Numbered from the stretch's first letter, positions 1 to 10,302 are shown. The stretch: 53,209 nucleotides of DNA from Fidelibacterota bacterium SCGC AAA003-L08 (GCA_000405805.1 ASPJ01000004.1:1-53209); one strand, 5' to 3'. The notes: generated from the letters alone by a model not told the origin. Translations and numbers: made by a program.

Positions 1-2516
1 CATCATCTGATGATGATGGGGATGATTTGTCATATTCATATTCACTCATAGCGGGTGAAGATTTAGATTGGTCTTATGGTGATTTAAATCAGAATGGTTC
101 TTATGATATTGGTGAACCGGTATATGATTATGGTGGTGGAGAAGTTTATATTAATCCTATTGAAGTTTCTGATGTTATTACATATTCAGATAATCTTCCA
201 TCAGATGTTTATGTTTTAGAATTAACAGTTACAGATACCTATGGTGATTCTGATCAATCAGTTTTAGTTGTTGGTATTGAAGGTGAAAGAAATGAAGGGC
301 CTACAGTTGATGCAGGATCTGATCAAACATGGTATATGCCAACAGATCAAGATGCATTTGATATTTCAATGTCATCTCATTCTGTTGATGATTCAGATTC
401 AGATTATTTGACTTATGGTTGGGATTTAGATGGAACAGCTCAAAATTCAGTTGGAAATCAAATACCAGAATATTCTGAAGTAGAAAATGACCAGGCTCTT
501 GCTGAAGGTGATCACGTATTTACTCTTACTGTCTCAGATAGTTATGGTGAAACTGCTTCTGATTCATTTACAATAACTGTTTTAAATGAACCAGCTCCAG
601 TAGCTGCAAACAATTTAAGTGTAGATGATGCTTATAATGCATTTAAGCAAGTTCAGATTTCTTGGGCAGAAGGTGTTCTAGAATCAGATTTTGATGGAGC
701 ATATACAGGGGATTTACATAATACTTTATATTTTGTTGTATCGATGAATGGTGAAGAAAGAGCAACATATCAAAATGATGATGGTGATGGTGCTACATAT
801 ACTCACCATGAGCCATCTCTAGATGCAGATTCAGATTATGAATTTACTGTTGAAGCATTTAATAGTGATGATGAAGGTGATGCCGTGACTACAACATCTC
901 AACACACTCATGCTCGTCCTGAAGTAACAGTAAACAATCCAAGTGGTGGAGAGATTTACTCTGTAGGCGATGATTATACTGTTGACTTCAGTACAACCAA
1001 TGATCGATTTATATCAGCAATTGATATACAGTTTCTTGGGCAAAGTGGATGGGTTGATGAAGATGAAAATGCTAATTTATTCTCATATTCAGCTTCAGGA
1101 GATGATAGAACATATACTGGTTCTGTTGCTTCAAATGGAACTGAAATTCATGAAAGTGCATCAATTAGAGTGATTGTAACTGATATTGGTGATGCAAGTG
1201 GAGAAAACCAAGAGTCTAATGAAGATGCTTCTTCTGGAAACTTTACTTTAGCTGCACATACAATTTCTAAATCACTCAATGACGGATGGAATTTGTTTGG
1301 TTCTATTTTAGATGTTTCTGATGGTCCAAATGGAGAGCTGATGGTAGATAATTTATCTACTTCATTTGGTAATTGGGGAGAAAATTGGGTGGCATATGAT
1401 GCAGATGGACAATATGAAAATTTATCATTAGATCATGGTGAAGGATTTTATCTTGCATTGGCAAATGATGATATTCTTGTTTTAGAAGGTGATCCAGTTA
1501 CAGGAGATCCTGAAGAAGGTTCATTAGCTAGTTTGTCATTAACTGAAGGTTGGAATCTAATTGCAAATCCTCTTGTAGTGTTGACTGCTAAATCAGAGAT
1601 TAGTGTGGAATATGATGAAGTTACTTTGTCTTGGGATGATGCGGTTAATGCAGGGTGGATAGCCCCTTCAATTAATGGTTGGTTTGGTGATTCTCATTTT
1701 CCATATGATGTACTTCATCCTTCAGGTGGATACTGGGTGAATACTTCTAGAGATTTAAATATACATTTTACTACTGATGATGGATCAGGAAGTGATTTGG
1801 CTAGAGAAACTTCAGATGATAATCTATGGGTATTAGAGCTTAGAGCAAAGGCATTAGATGGTGAAAGTTTTGGAGATTATCTAGTTGTTGGATTAGCTGA
1901 CAATGCTAATTCTGAATTTAAATATGGAGAAGATGAATATGATCTTCCTAATCCTAGATTTAGTAATAAATCTGCAATTGATATTCATATAGATGATGAA
2001 GATTTGTATTTATATAGAGATATAAAATCAAATAATTTCACAGATTATCAGATATGGAATATTTCAGCAGATTTATTTGGATTAAATGAATTTAAACTAG
2101 AATGGAATATGGACAATATAGATATGGACGTGCATATGATTATTAATAATGATATTATTGATATGAAAGATCAACAGACAGTAGAGCTTGAATCATTAAA
2201 TGATGCTTCAATTGTAGTTGGTAATGTTAGTTCATTTTTAAACCCAATTCCAGATCAGTTTAATTTAAGTAATGCTTATCCAAATCCATTTAATCCAGTA
2301 ACAACATTGAATTTGGATTTAAGTGAAGATGCGTTTGTAGATATAAGTGTATATAGCGTGACTGGTCAGTTGGTAGCTAATTTAATGTCTGCTGACATGA
2401 GTCCTGGTTATTATAATATTAATTGGGATGCAGGTAATATTGCGAGTGGCGTATATATTGTAAAAGTAATTGCAGGTTCAAACATAGCATCTCAAAAAGT
2501 AATGCTATTGAAATAG
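1..2516 (+). CDS. Secreted multidomain protein with T9SS sorting domain, 5' end outside window
   Basis: The reading frame is open from position 3 with no stop, so the N-terminus lies upstream; about 838 codons are visible. PKD-like repeats come first (to about nt 590), with an acidic loop of the NxNGSYDxGE type near nt 85-115. A fibronectin III-like domain follows (about nt 600-910), then an Ig-like domain opening with NPSGGEIY (about 917-1245), a double domain marked by GWNLFG and GWNLIANPL (about 1260-1785), and an uncharacterised module containing FGxxxxYDLP-like residues (YGEDEYDLP, about 1786-2240). The last 90 residues are a type IX secretion C-terminal domain with NAYPNPFNP, a VYSVTGQLV strand and a final basic VMLLK. 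Family knowledge places such proteins on the cell surface or outside the cell after T9SS export. No catalytic domain is visible in this part. Composition is Asp/Ser-rich, as expected for calcium-stabilised extracellular domains. The C-terminal block order matches the next gene, suggesting tandem duplication. Confidence 0.88.
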   Translation, partial: SSDDDGDDLSYSYSLIAGEDLDWSYGDLNQNGSYDIGEPVYDYGGGEVYINPIEVSDVITYSDNLPSDVYVLELTVTDTYGDSDQSVLVVGIEGERNEGPTVDAGSDQTWYMPTDQDAFDISMSSHSVDDSDSDYLTYGWDLDGTAQNSVGNQIPEYSEVENDQALAEGDHVFTLTVSDSYGETASDSFTITVLNEPAPVAANNLSVDDAYNAFKQVQISWAEGVLESDFDGAYTGDLHNTLYFVVSMNGEERATYQNDDGDGATYTHHEPSLDADSDYEFTVEAFNSDDEGDAVTTTSQHTHARPEVTVNNPSGGEIYSVGDDYTVDFSTTNDRFISAIDIQFLGQSGWVDEDENANLFSYSASGDDRTYTGSVASNGTEIHESASIRVIVTDIGDASGENQESNEDASSGNFTLAAHTISKSLNDGWNLFGSILDVSDGPNGELMVDNLSTSFGNWGENWVAYDADGQYENLSLDHGEGFYLALANDDILVLEGDPVTGDPEEGSLASLSLTEGWNLIANPLVVLTAKSEISVEYDEVTLSWDDAVNAGWIAPSINGWFGDSHFPYDVLHPSGGYWVNTSRDLNIHFTTDDGSGSDLARETSDDNLWVLELRAKALDGESFGDYLVVGLADNANSEFKYGEDEYDLPNPRFSNKSAIDIHIDDEDLYLYRDIKSNNFTDYQIWNISADLFGLNEFKLEWNMDNIDMDVHMIINNDIIDMKDQQTVELESLNDASIVVGNVSSFLNPIPDQFNLSNAYPNPFNPVTTLNLDLSEDAFVDISVYSVTGQLVANLMSADMSPGYYNINWDAGNIASGVYIVKVIAGSNIASQKVMLLK

Positions 2517-2550
2517 TTTGTTATATAAATAGTCTGTTAATTAAATAGAG

Positions 2551-2580
2551 AGCCCTTGGCAAATTAGTCAGGGGCTTTTC
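2551..2580 (+). terminator. Rho-independent terminator
   Basis: AGCCCTTGG at 2551-2559 pairs with TCAGGGGCT at 2568-2576 (9 pairs, two of them G-U) around an 8-nt loop, followed by TTTT. It lies 35 bp after the stop of the first gene and separates that gene from the following giant gene. Confidence 0.85.
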
Positions 2581-2597
2581 TTGTATTATGCTGATTT

Positions 2598-2613
2598 TGT
2601 GATTTCAATCACA
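2598..2613. promoter_or_regulatory. CRP/FNR-family type operator (TGTGA-N6-TCACA)
   Basis: TGTGATTTCAATCACA matches the CRP consensus TGTGA-N6-TCACA at all ten fixed positions. The outer GTGA/TCAC half-sites fit CRP better than FNR (TTGAT-N4-ATCAA). It sits in the only intergenic gap ahead of the 2486-codon secreted protein, 88 bp upstream of its start and downstream of the preceding terminator. Centre to a possible transcription start near 2678 is about 72 bp, a spacing typical of class I activation. That a CRP-like protein binds here is inference. Confidence 0.45.
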
Positions 2614-2643
2614 TTTATTTTATTTTTTAGCTTAATTGCAAGA

Positions 2644-2671
2644 TTGTGATAATTTTCATAATTTCTATAAC
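2644..2671 (+). promoter_or_regulatory. Candidate sigma70-like promoter for the giant secreted protein
   Basis: TTGTGA at 2644-2649 and TATAAC at 2666-2671 are separated by 16 bp. Only 29 bp then remain to the TTG start, so the leader would be short. In DNA this AT-rich such matches are common; support comes mainly from its position behind a terminator and a CRP-like palindrome. Confidence 0.25.
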
Positions 2672-2700
2672 AGAATAAGGGTAGTTTTTATTGAATAGTA

Positions 2701-5700
2701 TTGATTAAAAAATTGAGAAAAATTAATAACATATTAATAATTATATTCTATGGTTTTCTCCTTTCGCAAGATTGGTCTATGACAATTACTGCGGATGATA
2801 TTGAGGGGCTGGGGGCTTCTGATTATATCATTTTAGGTATGTGTGAAAACTGTAATGATGATTTTCAGTTTGGAGAAGATGAATATGATCTTCCTCCACC
2901 ACAAGGATATTATACAGATATTTCATTTTTTAATTTTGATTGGGTGGGCACTTTTGATGAAACTGGCAATCAGTGTGATAATCCAGAATTTTATATTGAC
3001 AGAAAAAATCTTCATGATCCAATTGATTTATTGATATGGGATATTACTGGTTTTACTAATTTGAATAGTGGAACGAATAATATAGAGCTATCATGGAATA
3101 TGGAAGAACTGTCGGAAAATTATGAAATATTTTTATATATTGGTAATTCTAGCTATGATATGAGAAATGTTCATAATGTGGTAATAACGCAAGGTCAATT
3201 AGAACTTGATTATAATCCAGCTACAAATGAATTTATTCCAAATATAAGAGTTGTTATAGGTGGCTGTGCTCAATCAGGCGATATTACTGAATATTATTAT
3301 GATAATGATAGTGATGGGCTTGGATATGGCGATCCTATAGAGTTTTGTACTGGGCAAGAGCCTGATGGTTGGGTACTTAATAATGAAGATGTTAATGATG
3401 AGCTGTATTGTGAAAGCAATATTATTGATCAATGTGGCGATTGTGATGGAGGAGATATATGTGTAGGTTGCTCTGATCCAGAGGCATGTAATTACTCAGA
3501 ATTAGTTACAATTGATAATGAGTCATGTTATTATATAGAACAGTATTATGACTGTGATGAGAATTGTTTGTTAGATTCAGATTTTGATGGTGTATGTGAT
3601 GAACTTGAGGTCTCAGGATGTACAGATTCTAATGCATGCAATTATGACTCAAGTGCTACAGAAGATGATGGTTCATGTGAATACCCTGATCAATATTATG
3701 ATTGTAATGGGGATTGTTTGTTGGACACAGATTTTGATGCTGTGTGTGATGAGCTTGAAATTTTAGGATGCACTAATGAATCTTCATGTTCATTTAATAC
3801 GTTGGCAACGGAATATGATGGAAGTTGCTGTGATGAAAATGATCCTTCATGCATAGAATCTCCTGGAGAATTAGAAGATATAAATATAAATATTAATTTA
3901 AATTCTGCAACTATAGATTGGAACCAGCCATGTGGAATTAGCACTATATGGATATATAGATTACTAGCTAGTGAAAATGATCCTGGGGTTGTAATACCAT
4001 CTCCATTTACAATTGAAGACTTAGATTGGGGATCTGAATATACATATTATATAAAAACTATTAATACAGCCGGATATTCAATTACTGAATTTACTTTTGA
4101 TACTGAAGATGAGCCGTTGCCTGGAGAGGTAGTGATTACTGCCCATGAATCGGGTGAAGCGCAGATATCATTGGATTGGAATTCTGTAAATAATGCTTCT
4201 GAATATAATATTATAAGAGATGGTGAAATAATAGGTACTGTTAATAATAATATAATGAGTTATACTGATTACAATGTTTCGTTCTACTCAGATGTATATT
4301 ATGATTATCAAGTTCAAGGAATTAATTCTCAGGGTAACGGAGGGCTTGTTGGTTCATCTATTAGCATTCAACCTTATCCTGTCCCATTAGTTGAAAATTT
4401 AACATCATTATCAAGCCCAGGTTCAATTAGCTTGTCATGGGAGACTCCTGTTCCTTATGCCTCGATATCAGAGTATTTATTCAGGCTATCATCTGATAAC
4501 TTTAATACAGTTGAAATTAACGAAAACACATATACACTCTCAGGTTTAAATTTTGGAGAACAGGTTTGCATAGATGTTCAAGCAATTCATGAATTTGGAG
4601 AATCAAATGTACAAACTATATGTGATTACCCTCAGATGCCTTATCCACCGGAAGTCTCTAATTTTAATGCTATTGGAAATGAGGGCTATGTAAGTATAAC
4701 ATGGACTATTCTTGATGAACCAAATCATTTTATTAATATTTATAGAGATCAGCAGTTAATTGCAAGTAATATAAATACTATAGAGAATCCTCCACCATAT
4801 ATTAATGATATTTATGATGGGTATGAATTATTGGCAAATCATTCATATAGTTATAAAATCAGTGCATCTAATTCAGAATTCACTGAAGGTGAAATATCTG
4901 ATCCAATAACGGTTACCACTTGGCCATTACCTATTATATCAGATCTTTCAGCAGAAGCAGGTAACGGTAGAGTAATATTAAATTGGTCAGCTCTGGAAAA
5001 TTATGGAGGTTTTGGTTATGTTTATCAAGTAATAGATATTAATGATAATATCATTATGGAAACTAATGATTTATATACAACTATTTCAGATCTTAGTGCT
5101 GATGAAGAGTACTGTTTTAGAGTACGGGCAAATTCTCTTGGAGGTTATGGAGCTTCTGATAATTCAAATAATGCATGTGCAATTCCTCAAGATGTATTTG
5201 ATGGGACAGAGGGTGATACAGATATAGATTGGGGAATTCAACTATCAGTTGATTTGTTGCTGCCAAATGGAAATATTTTAAGTGATACTCAAAATATGTT
5301 AGGAGCTGCTGGAGATGCAACGGATGGTTGCGATCCTATTTATGATGTTGCAGAATTAACTGATACGCCAAATTATTGGACTAAGTTACATTTTCCTCAT
5401 CAGGATTGGGATTGTGCTCTTGTCTCAGGAAGTAAATATAATAATGATATACGAGGTACATATGAAGATTTGAATGAAGTTAAGGAATGGGATGTGCATT
5501 TAGAGACTAATACTTGGGAAGGAGGAATTGCAACTGTATCGTTTTATTTCTATGAAGATGCTGGAGGGAATACGGCTTATTATACTGTAGATGATATTAA
5601 TTATATTAGAGTAAATAATGGAGATCAAATTGAGTATGGATTAATTAACCCAGTTCAGTCTGGATCTTTCAAAATTATTGTTGGAAATATTATTCCTGAA

Positions 5701-8700
5701 GCACCTATAGATTTAGAATCTAATTCTGGATATAGAGAAATAGAGTTGTCATGGACTGATGGATATATGCCAGGATCATTGCAGTATGAATCAACAAGTT
5801 ATAATATTTATAGAAACAATGAACTTATTGCAAACACATTAGCTGCTTTTTATGTTGATAGAGGATTATATTTTTCAACTGAGTATAGTTATGAAGTGTC
5901 TGGATTAAATATAGCTGGAGAAGGAGAAAGATCACAGGTGTTTAATGAAATAACTTTAGAAAATAGAGCACCTATTGCAGATTCTGGTATAGATTTGATT
6001 GTATATGATTTTAATGATGATGATTTTGAGCAGGTAGAAGTTGCTTTGCCTATGAATATAAATGATTCTGAAAGTTCGTTATTACTGTTAGAAAATAAAT
6101 CTTATGATTTAGATAATATTTATTTAGATGGGAATGAATTAATTAATTATGAACCTTCATTAGATGAACTGAGCTATACTTGGGAATCCTCTAGCGATGT
6201 TCAAAATGGAGATATTTATAATATCCAAAGTGATGGTTATGGATTAAAATTATTTACATTAGAAGTGAATGACGGTGACTTAGATAGTGATGTAAAAGAT
6301 TCTATTTTTATAAAAGCTACTGCCCTTCCGCCACCTGCAAAGGTTTATGTGGACACAACTTATTCGGGTCTATATTCTATAGATATAGAATGGCAAGAGT
6401 CTAATTATACAGGTGAACCATATATTAAAACAGATATTTACTCAGAAGACTCTGTTTTTCAGGATGGCGATTATTTTGAAGATATTAATGGTAATGGTGT
6501 TTATGATTCAGGTTCAGATCCAATGCCTCAATTTTATGGTTTATCTAATTTAAACAATACTGAAGCTTATAAAAATATAGCTGACTATTATCAAGTTGTG
6601 ATTAATGGAACTTTGATAGATAATGTTAATGAACCGTGTTATTCAAATCCAGAAGATATTTATTTAAATGAATATTGCTATAGTATTGTGGGATTAGATC
6701 CTTCAACAATTTATTCAATCGAAATTAATTCATGTAATTTTAATGATACATGTAGTAGCTCTGAAAATATTGATATTTCAACAGGAGATTCTCCGTATGC
6801 AAGCGTAATATATCCAAATGGAGCAGAAATAATTGGCATGGATGATTTATTAAATATTGAATTGGATTTTGGATTAGGTCAAAGATATATTGACTCATTA
6901 CATCTATCAATTCTAATTGATAATAGCTCAATTTGGGATACTACAATATTTACAAGCAGTAGCCAGAATATTATTGGCAACAATTATTCTATCCCAATTA
7001 ATAATTTTGCATATACATCTGGGTTGAATCCTGATTCTGAGATTGCAATTCAGATTGTTGATGAAGGTGGTTTTGGTTTTTCAAATAATGGCAGTTATGA
7101 AGATCAATCTAATTATCCTTTTATCATTACCAGTAATCAGATAGAACACAATTTTTCTAGTGGGTGGCATATCATAGGAACTCCTTTAGTATTAGATGCA
7201 AATACAACATTGCAGTCCCATATTATTGATGGAACGAATTTAAATTTAGAAGATGGAGTTTACTTCTGGAAGATTATTGACGAAAATGAAATCCTCACAG
7301 ACCCTATAAGTCCATCTAGTATGCTTTTCAATTCTGGAGAGGGATACTATTTTAATTTATTTTCAATTATGGAAGAGGATTTTTCTGAAGTATTAACTTT
7401 AACGGGCGATGTCCAGACTGAGTATTTGCTTGATGATTTGCATATAGGTTGGAATCTTATTTCGAATCCATTAGTAGTTTCTATGAATATTAATAATATA
7501 GATATTATTGATCAAAATCAGAGCTTGATGAATTGGTCTGAAGCAAATGAAAATGGTTTGATTTCTCCCTATTTACTAGAATTTGATCATGCTAGCAACA
7601 CATTGTATCCTTCTTATGATATTGAGCCATATAAAGGTTATTGGGTTTATTTATACGAAAATATTTCTATGCATTTTGAAAGTAAGGTTGAATCAGAGAA
7701 TAATATCGATGGTGATTTATTGTCTACTGATTTTATTATTAATTTAAGTTCTAGGGCTTTTGGGGCAACTCCCTCTAGCTTTGGAGATATGATTCAATTA
7801 GGGTATAGTTTAGATGGGTCAGATGGATTTATAGAAGGAATAGATATTCCAGATTTAGACTATCAATGTTCCAGTGAGTATACTTCTATGTATATATTGC
7901 ATGAAGAAGAAGATTGGAATTCTGATTATAATAAGCTTGCTAGAGATATAAGAGAACATTATCAGCCTGCTTATTCTTGGGATATCATAGGTCAGACATG
8001 GGATATATTGAATGATGACAATCCAGATGCAGAAATAGAATTATTTTGGAATATATCAGAAATTGATTCAAACTATACTGTTGTACTTGAGTATGGAGAA
8101 AATTTTAATAATCAGATGAATATGAAAGAGGAGAATTATGTAAAACTTAATGATCAACAATTTTCAAATATGAGAGTGGTTGTTGAATTGCAGAACTATT
8201 TTTCTGGATGTTCAAATCAAAATGCATGTAATTATTTTTGTATTGAGAGACCTTGGGAATGTCCAACAGGAAATCTGCCTCCTAATTTTATAGATGATAA
8301 TACCTGTGATTTATATTCATGTGTAGGATGTATAGATGATTCAGCTTCAAATTATAATCCTAATGCTACAGTTGATAGTATTTGTGAGGGCGGTGATAAT
8401 GAAGGTTTTAATTGCATGGATGATGAAGACATATGCGGCGAGTCAGGAGTATGCGTTGAACAAGTTTGTGAATATAATGAGTCCTATTTGTTTCCACTTG
8501 CAGATCAGGATATATATGTAGAAGATAATTTCTTTAATGCAATTCCCATTCATTTAAATAATTACAATAATGTCCCTGTTTATGGAGTCGGGATTGAATT
8601 AATTTTTGATAATACAATGATTGATATTTCATCACTGGACTTTTCAGGATCGATTATTGAGGATTATAGCATATTATATTATTTTGATAATGACACTCTT

Positions 8701-10161
8701 CGTTTTGTTGCATATTCTGGGACTCCAACGCTGTCTAGTGGTTTATTATTTAATATGCAAATTGAAGCGATAGGAGAAATAGGAACTTCAACTTCTATAT
8801 CTTTTAATAAATCAGCCCTAAATGATGATGAAATTAGTAGTAACGAATTAATTCTCAATTTATCTCAAGGATTATTTGAAGTATCTGGAGATATAGGATA
8901 TTATTCAAATGATAATTATCCTGTGGTAGCAGATTTAAATTTATTAGGTTATTCCGAATATAATAATCCTTATGAATTTAATATAGTTGATACGCTTTCA
9001 ACAACATCAACTGAAACGGGAGAATATGATTTTGATTTTGGATTAAAGGGAAGTTACATAATGCAGGCTTCACGGTCTGAGATTCCAGGCTCGGAAGATG
9101 GTTTGTCTGCAGTGGATGCTTCAAGAATAGCTCGTTACTTGATTGATTTAATTGACTTTAATGAGTATCAATTGCTTGCGGCAGATGTAGATATGAATGG
9201 GCAGGTGAGTGCTGTTGATGCTGCTCTTGTTGCCAGATATTTAATAGGTTTAATTGATCAATTTAATAATGCAGATCAACATTGGAGATTTAAATCGGAT
9301 GATAATTTCTATTTTAATATTACAGATAATATAGACTATGATATTAATATATATGACCTTAGGCCACTTGTAACTGATTTAAATAATCAAAATATCAAGG
9401 GCATTAGGATTGGGGATGTAGATGGGTCATGGATTTCTGATGTTCAGGCTCGAAAATCAATTGAAAATAATTTAATTGAATTAAATATTAGTTCAAATAA
9501 TTTATTAACTATTCCTATTGCTATTAATAATCATTGTTTAGTTGAGGGAGTGGATTTAAAGATACAATATAATAGTGAAGACATGATGTTTGATAATTTT
9601 CAATTAGAAGATAACCTCTATGGATATTCAGTTCTGATTAATAATTCTATTGATGGAGAGTTGTCATTAGTTGTATATGCAAATTCAAATGTTGAAGTTG
9701 TTGATCAAATCTTTGGCGATATATCATTTGCTGTTCTGGATGATAATATGGTTGGTTCAATATTAAGGTTAGATAAAATTCTAGTTAACGGTAATGATAT
9801 TGATTCAGGTTTCTTGGTGAATGATGAGGGTAATGAAATATACTCAAGAGTATTGAGTATATCAGCTCAAACTCATCCAGAAGAATTTAGCTTAGGAGAT
9901 GCCTATCCAAATCCATTTAATCCAATTGCAAAGATACCATTTTCTATTCCTTTTGATAGCAACGTTGATATTACAGTTTATGATATAAATGGAAGATTTG
10001 TTTCTAATATAATATCAGCTAATTTCTCCTCTGGAAATCATACAGTAGAATTTGATGGAAAAAATATTTCCACGGGAATATATATAATCAAAATGAACAC
10101 TAAATCTTTAATCAGTAATCATTCGTTTTCACAATCAAGTAAAGTATTGTTGTTAAAATAA
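2701..10161 (+). CDS. Giant T9SS-exported mosaic protein with fibronectin III, PKD, cohesin and dockerin domains
   Basis: 2486 codons. The start is TTG: an in-frame stop lies 9 bp upstream, and the first 23 residues form a signal peptide (MIKKLRK, a hydrophobic run, then LLSQ). No clear Shine-Dalgarno is seen. Domains in order: an uncharacterised FGEDEYDLP module (about 25-200); Cys/Asp repeats of the CTDxxACNYDxxAT type (about 250-377); four or five fibronectin III domains (about 385-830); a second copy of the module (about 835-1000); fibronectin III (1000-1088); PKD-like (1090-1210); Ig-like (1360-1480); GWHIIGTPL/GWNLISNPL double domain (1484-1665); third module copy (1675-1835); more ACNY repeats (1836-1900); cohesin-like beta domain (1928-2060); a CNA-like linker and dockerin pair (2060-2190); second cohesin-like domain (2254-2376); T9SS tail with YPNPFNP (2393-2486). 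The first dockerin loop is degenerate; the second (DVDMNGQVSAVD) is intact. No enzyme domain was recognised, so a surface scaffold or adhesin is the best guess. Confidence 0.88.
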   Translation: MIKKLRKINNILIIIFYGFLLSQDWSMTITADDIEGLGASDYIILGMCENCNDDFQFGEDEYDLPPPQGYYTDISFFNFDWVGTFDETGNQCDNPEFYIDRKNLHDPIDLLIWDITGFTNLNSGTNNIELSWNMEELSENYEIFLYIGNSSYDMRNVHNVVITQGQLELDYNPATNEFIPNIRVVIGGCAQSGDITEYYYDNDSDGLGYGDPIEFCTGQEPDGWVLNNEDVNDELYCESNIIDQCGDCDGGDICVGCSDPEACNYSELVTIDNESCYYIEQYYDCDENCLLDSDFDGVCDELEVSGCTDSNACNYDSSATEDDGSCEYPDQYYDCNGDCLLDTDFDAVCDELEILGCTNESSCSFNTLATEYDGSCCDENDPSCIESPGELEDINININLNSATIDWNQPCGISTIWIYRLLASENDPGVVIPSPFTIEDLDWGSEYTYYIKTINTAGYSITEFTFDTEDEPLPGEVVITAHESGEAQISLDWNSVNNASEYNIIRDGEIIGTVNNNIMSYTDYNVSFYSDVYYDYQVQGINSQGNGGLVGSSISIQPYPVPLVENLTSLSSPGSISLSWETPVPYASISEYLFRLSSDNFNTVEINENTYTLSGLNFGEQVCIDVQAIHEFGESNVQTICDYPQMPYPPEVSNFNAIGNEGYVSITWTILDEPNHFINIYRDQQLIASNINTIENPPPYINDIYDGYELLANHSYSYKISASNSEFTEGEISDPITVTTWPLPIISDLSAEAGNGRVILNWSALENYGGFGYVYQVIDINDNIIMETNDLYTTISDLSADEEYCFRVRANSLGGYGASDNSNNACAIPQDVFDGTEGDTDIDWGIQLSVDLLLPNGNILSDTQNMLGAAGDATDGCDPIYDVAELTDTPNYWTKLHFPHQDWDCALVSGSKYNNDIRGTYEDLNEVKEWDVHLETNTWEGGIATVSFYFYEDAGGNTAYYTVDDINYIRVNNGDQIEYGLINPVQSGSFKIIVGNIIPEAPIDLESNSGYREIELSWTDGYMPGSLQYESTSYNIYRNNELIANTLAAFYVDRGLYFSTEYSYEVSGLNIAGEGERSQVFNEITLENRAPIADSGIDLIVYDFNDDDFEQVEVALPMNINDSESSLLLLENKSYDLDNIYLDGNELINYEPSLDELSYTWESSSDVQNGDIYNIQSDGYGLKLFTLEVNDGDLDSDVKDSIFIKATALPPPAKVYVDTTYSGLYSIDIEWQESNYTGEPYIKTDIYSEDSVFQDGDYFEDINGNGVYDSGSDPMPQFYGLSNLNNTEAYKNIADYYQVVINGTLIDNVNEPCYSNPEDIYLNEYCYSIVGLDPSTIYSIEINSCNFNDTCSSSENIDISTGDSPYASVIYPNGAEIIGMDDLLNIELDFGLGQRYIDSLHLSILIDNSSIWDTTIFTSSSQNIIGNNYSIPINNFAYTSGLNPDSEIAIQIVDEGGFGFSNNGSYEDQSNYPFIITSNQIEHNFSSGWHIIGTPLVLDANTTLQSHIIDGTNLNLEDGVYFWKIIDENEILTDPISPSSMLFNSGEGYYFNLFSIMEEDFSEVLTLTGDVQTEYLLDDLHIGWNLISNPLVVSMNINNIDIIDQNQSLMNWSEANENGLISPYLLEFDHASNTLYPSYDIEPYKGYWVYLYENISMHFESKVESENNIDGDLLSTDFIINLSSRAFGATPSSFGDMIQLGYSLDGSDGFIEGIDIPDLDYQCSSEYTSMYILHEEEDWNSDYNKLARDIREHYQPAYSWDIIGQTWDILNDDNPDAEIELFWNISEIDSNYTVVLEYGENFNNQMNMKEENYVKLNDQQFSNMRVVVELQNYFSGCSNQNACNYFCIERPWECPTGNLPPNFIDDNTCDLYSCVGCIDDSASNYNPNATVDSICEGGDNEGFNCMDDEDICGESGVCVEQVCEYNESYLFPLADQDIYVEDNFFNAIPIHLNNYNNVPVYGVGIELIFDNTMIDISSLDFSGSIIEDYSILYYFDNDTLRFVAYSGTPTLSSGLLFNMQIEAIGEIGTSTSISFNKSALNDDEISSNELILNLSQGLFEVSGDIGYYSNDNYPVVADLNLLGYSEYNNPYEFNIVDTLSTTSTETGEYDFDFGLKGSYIMQASRSEIPGSEDGLSAVDASRIARYLIDLIDFNEYQLLAADVDMNGQVSAVDAALVARYLIGLIDQFNNADQHWRFKSDDNFYFNITDNIDYDINIYDLRPLVTDLNNQNIKGIRIGDVDGSWISDVQARKSIENNLIELNISSNNLLTIPIAINNHCLVEGVDLKIQYNSEDMMFDNFQLEDNLYGYSVLINNSIDGELSLVVYANSNVEVVDQIFGDISFAVLDDNMVGSILRLDKILVNGNDIDSGFLVNDEGNEIYSRVLSISAQTHPEEFSLGDAYPNPFNPIAKIPFSIPFDSNVDITVYDINGRFVSNIISANFSSGNHTVEFDGKNISTGIYIIKMNTKSLISNHSFSQSSKVLLLK

Positions 10162-10302
10162 TTTTTTATATTCATTTCTATTGAATAAATCATAAAACTA
10201 ACTTAATTTTATAATCTAAATTTTCAAGTAATGGTGATTGTTTTAGAGTATAGTTGTTTTATAAATAAATTCATTTAATAATATATATGAGGCCCTTGAT
10301 TA

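Noticed and set aside
970..1173. Short frames inside the large + strand genes and opposite the minus-strand genes
   Set aside because: They are shadow frames with no recognisable motif, inside well-supported genes.
10170..10187. TATTCA/TGAATA inverted repeat after the giant gene as a terminator
   Set aside because: Six A-T-rich pairs without a following T-tract; too weak to call.
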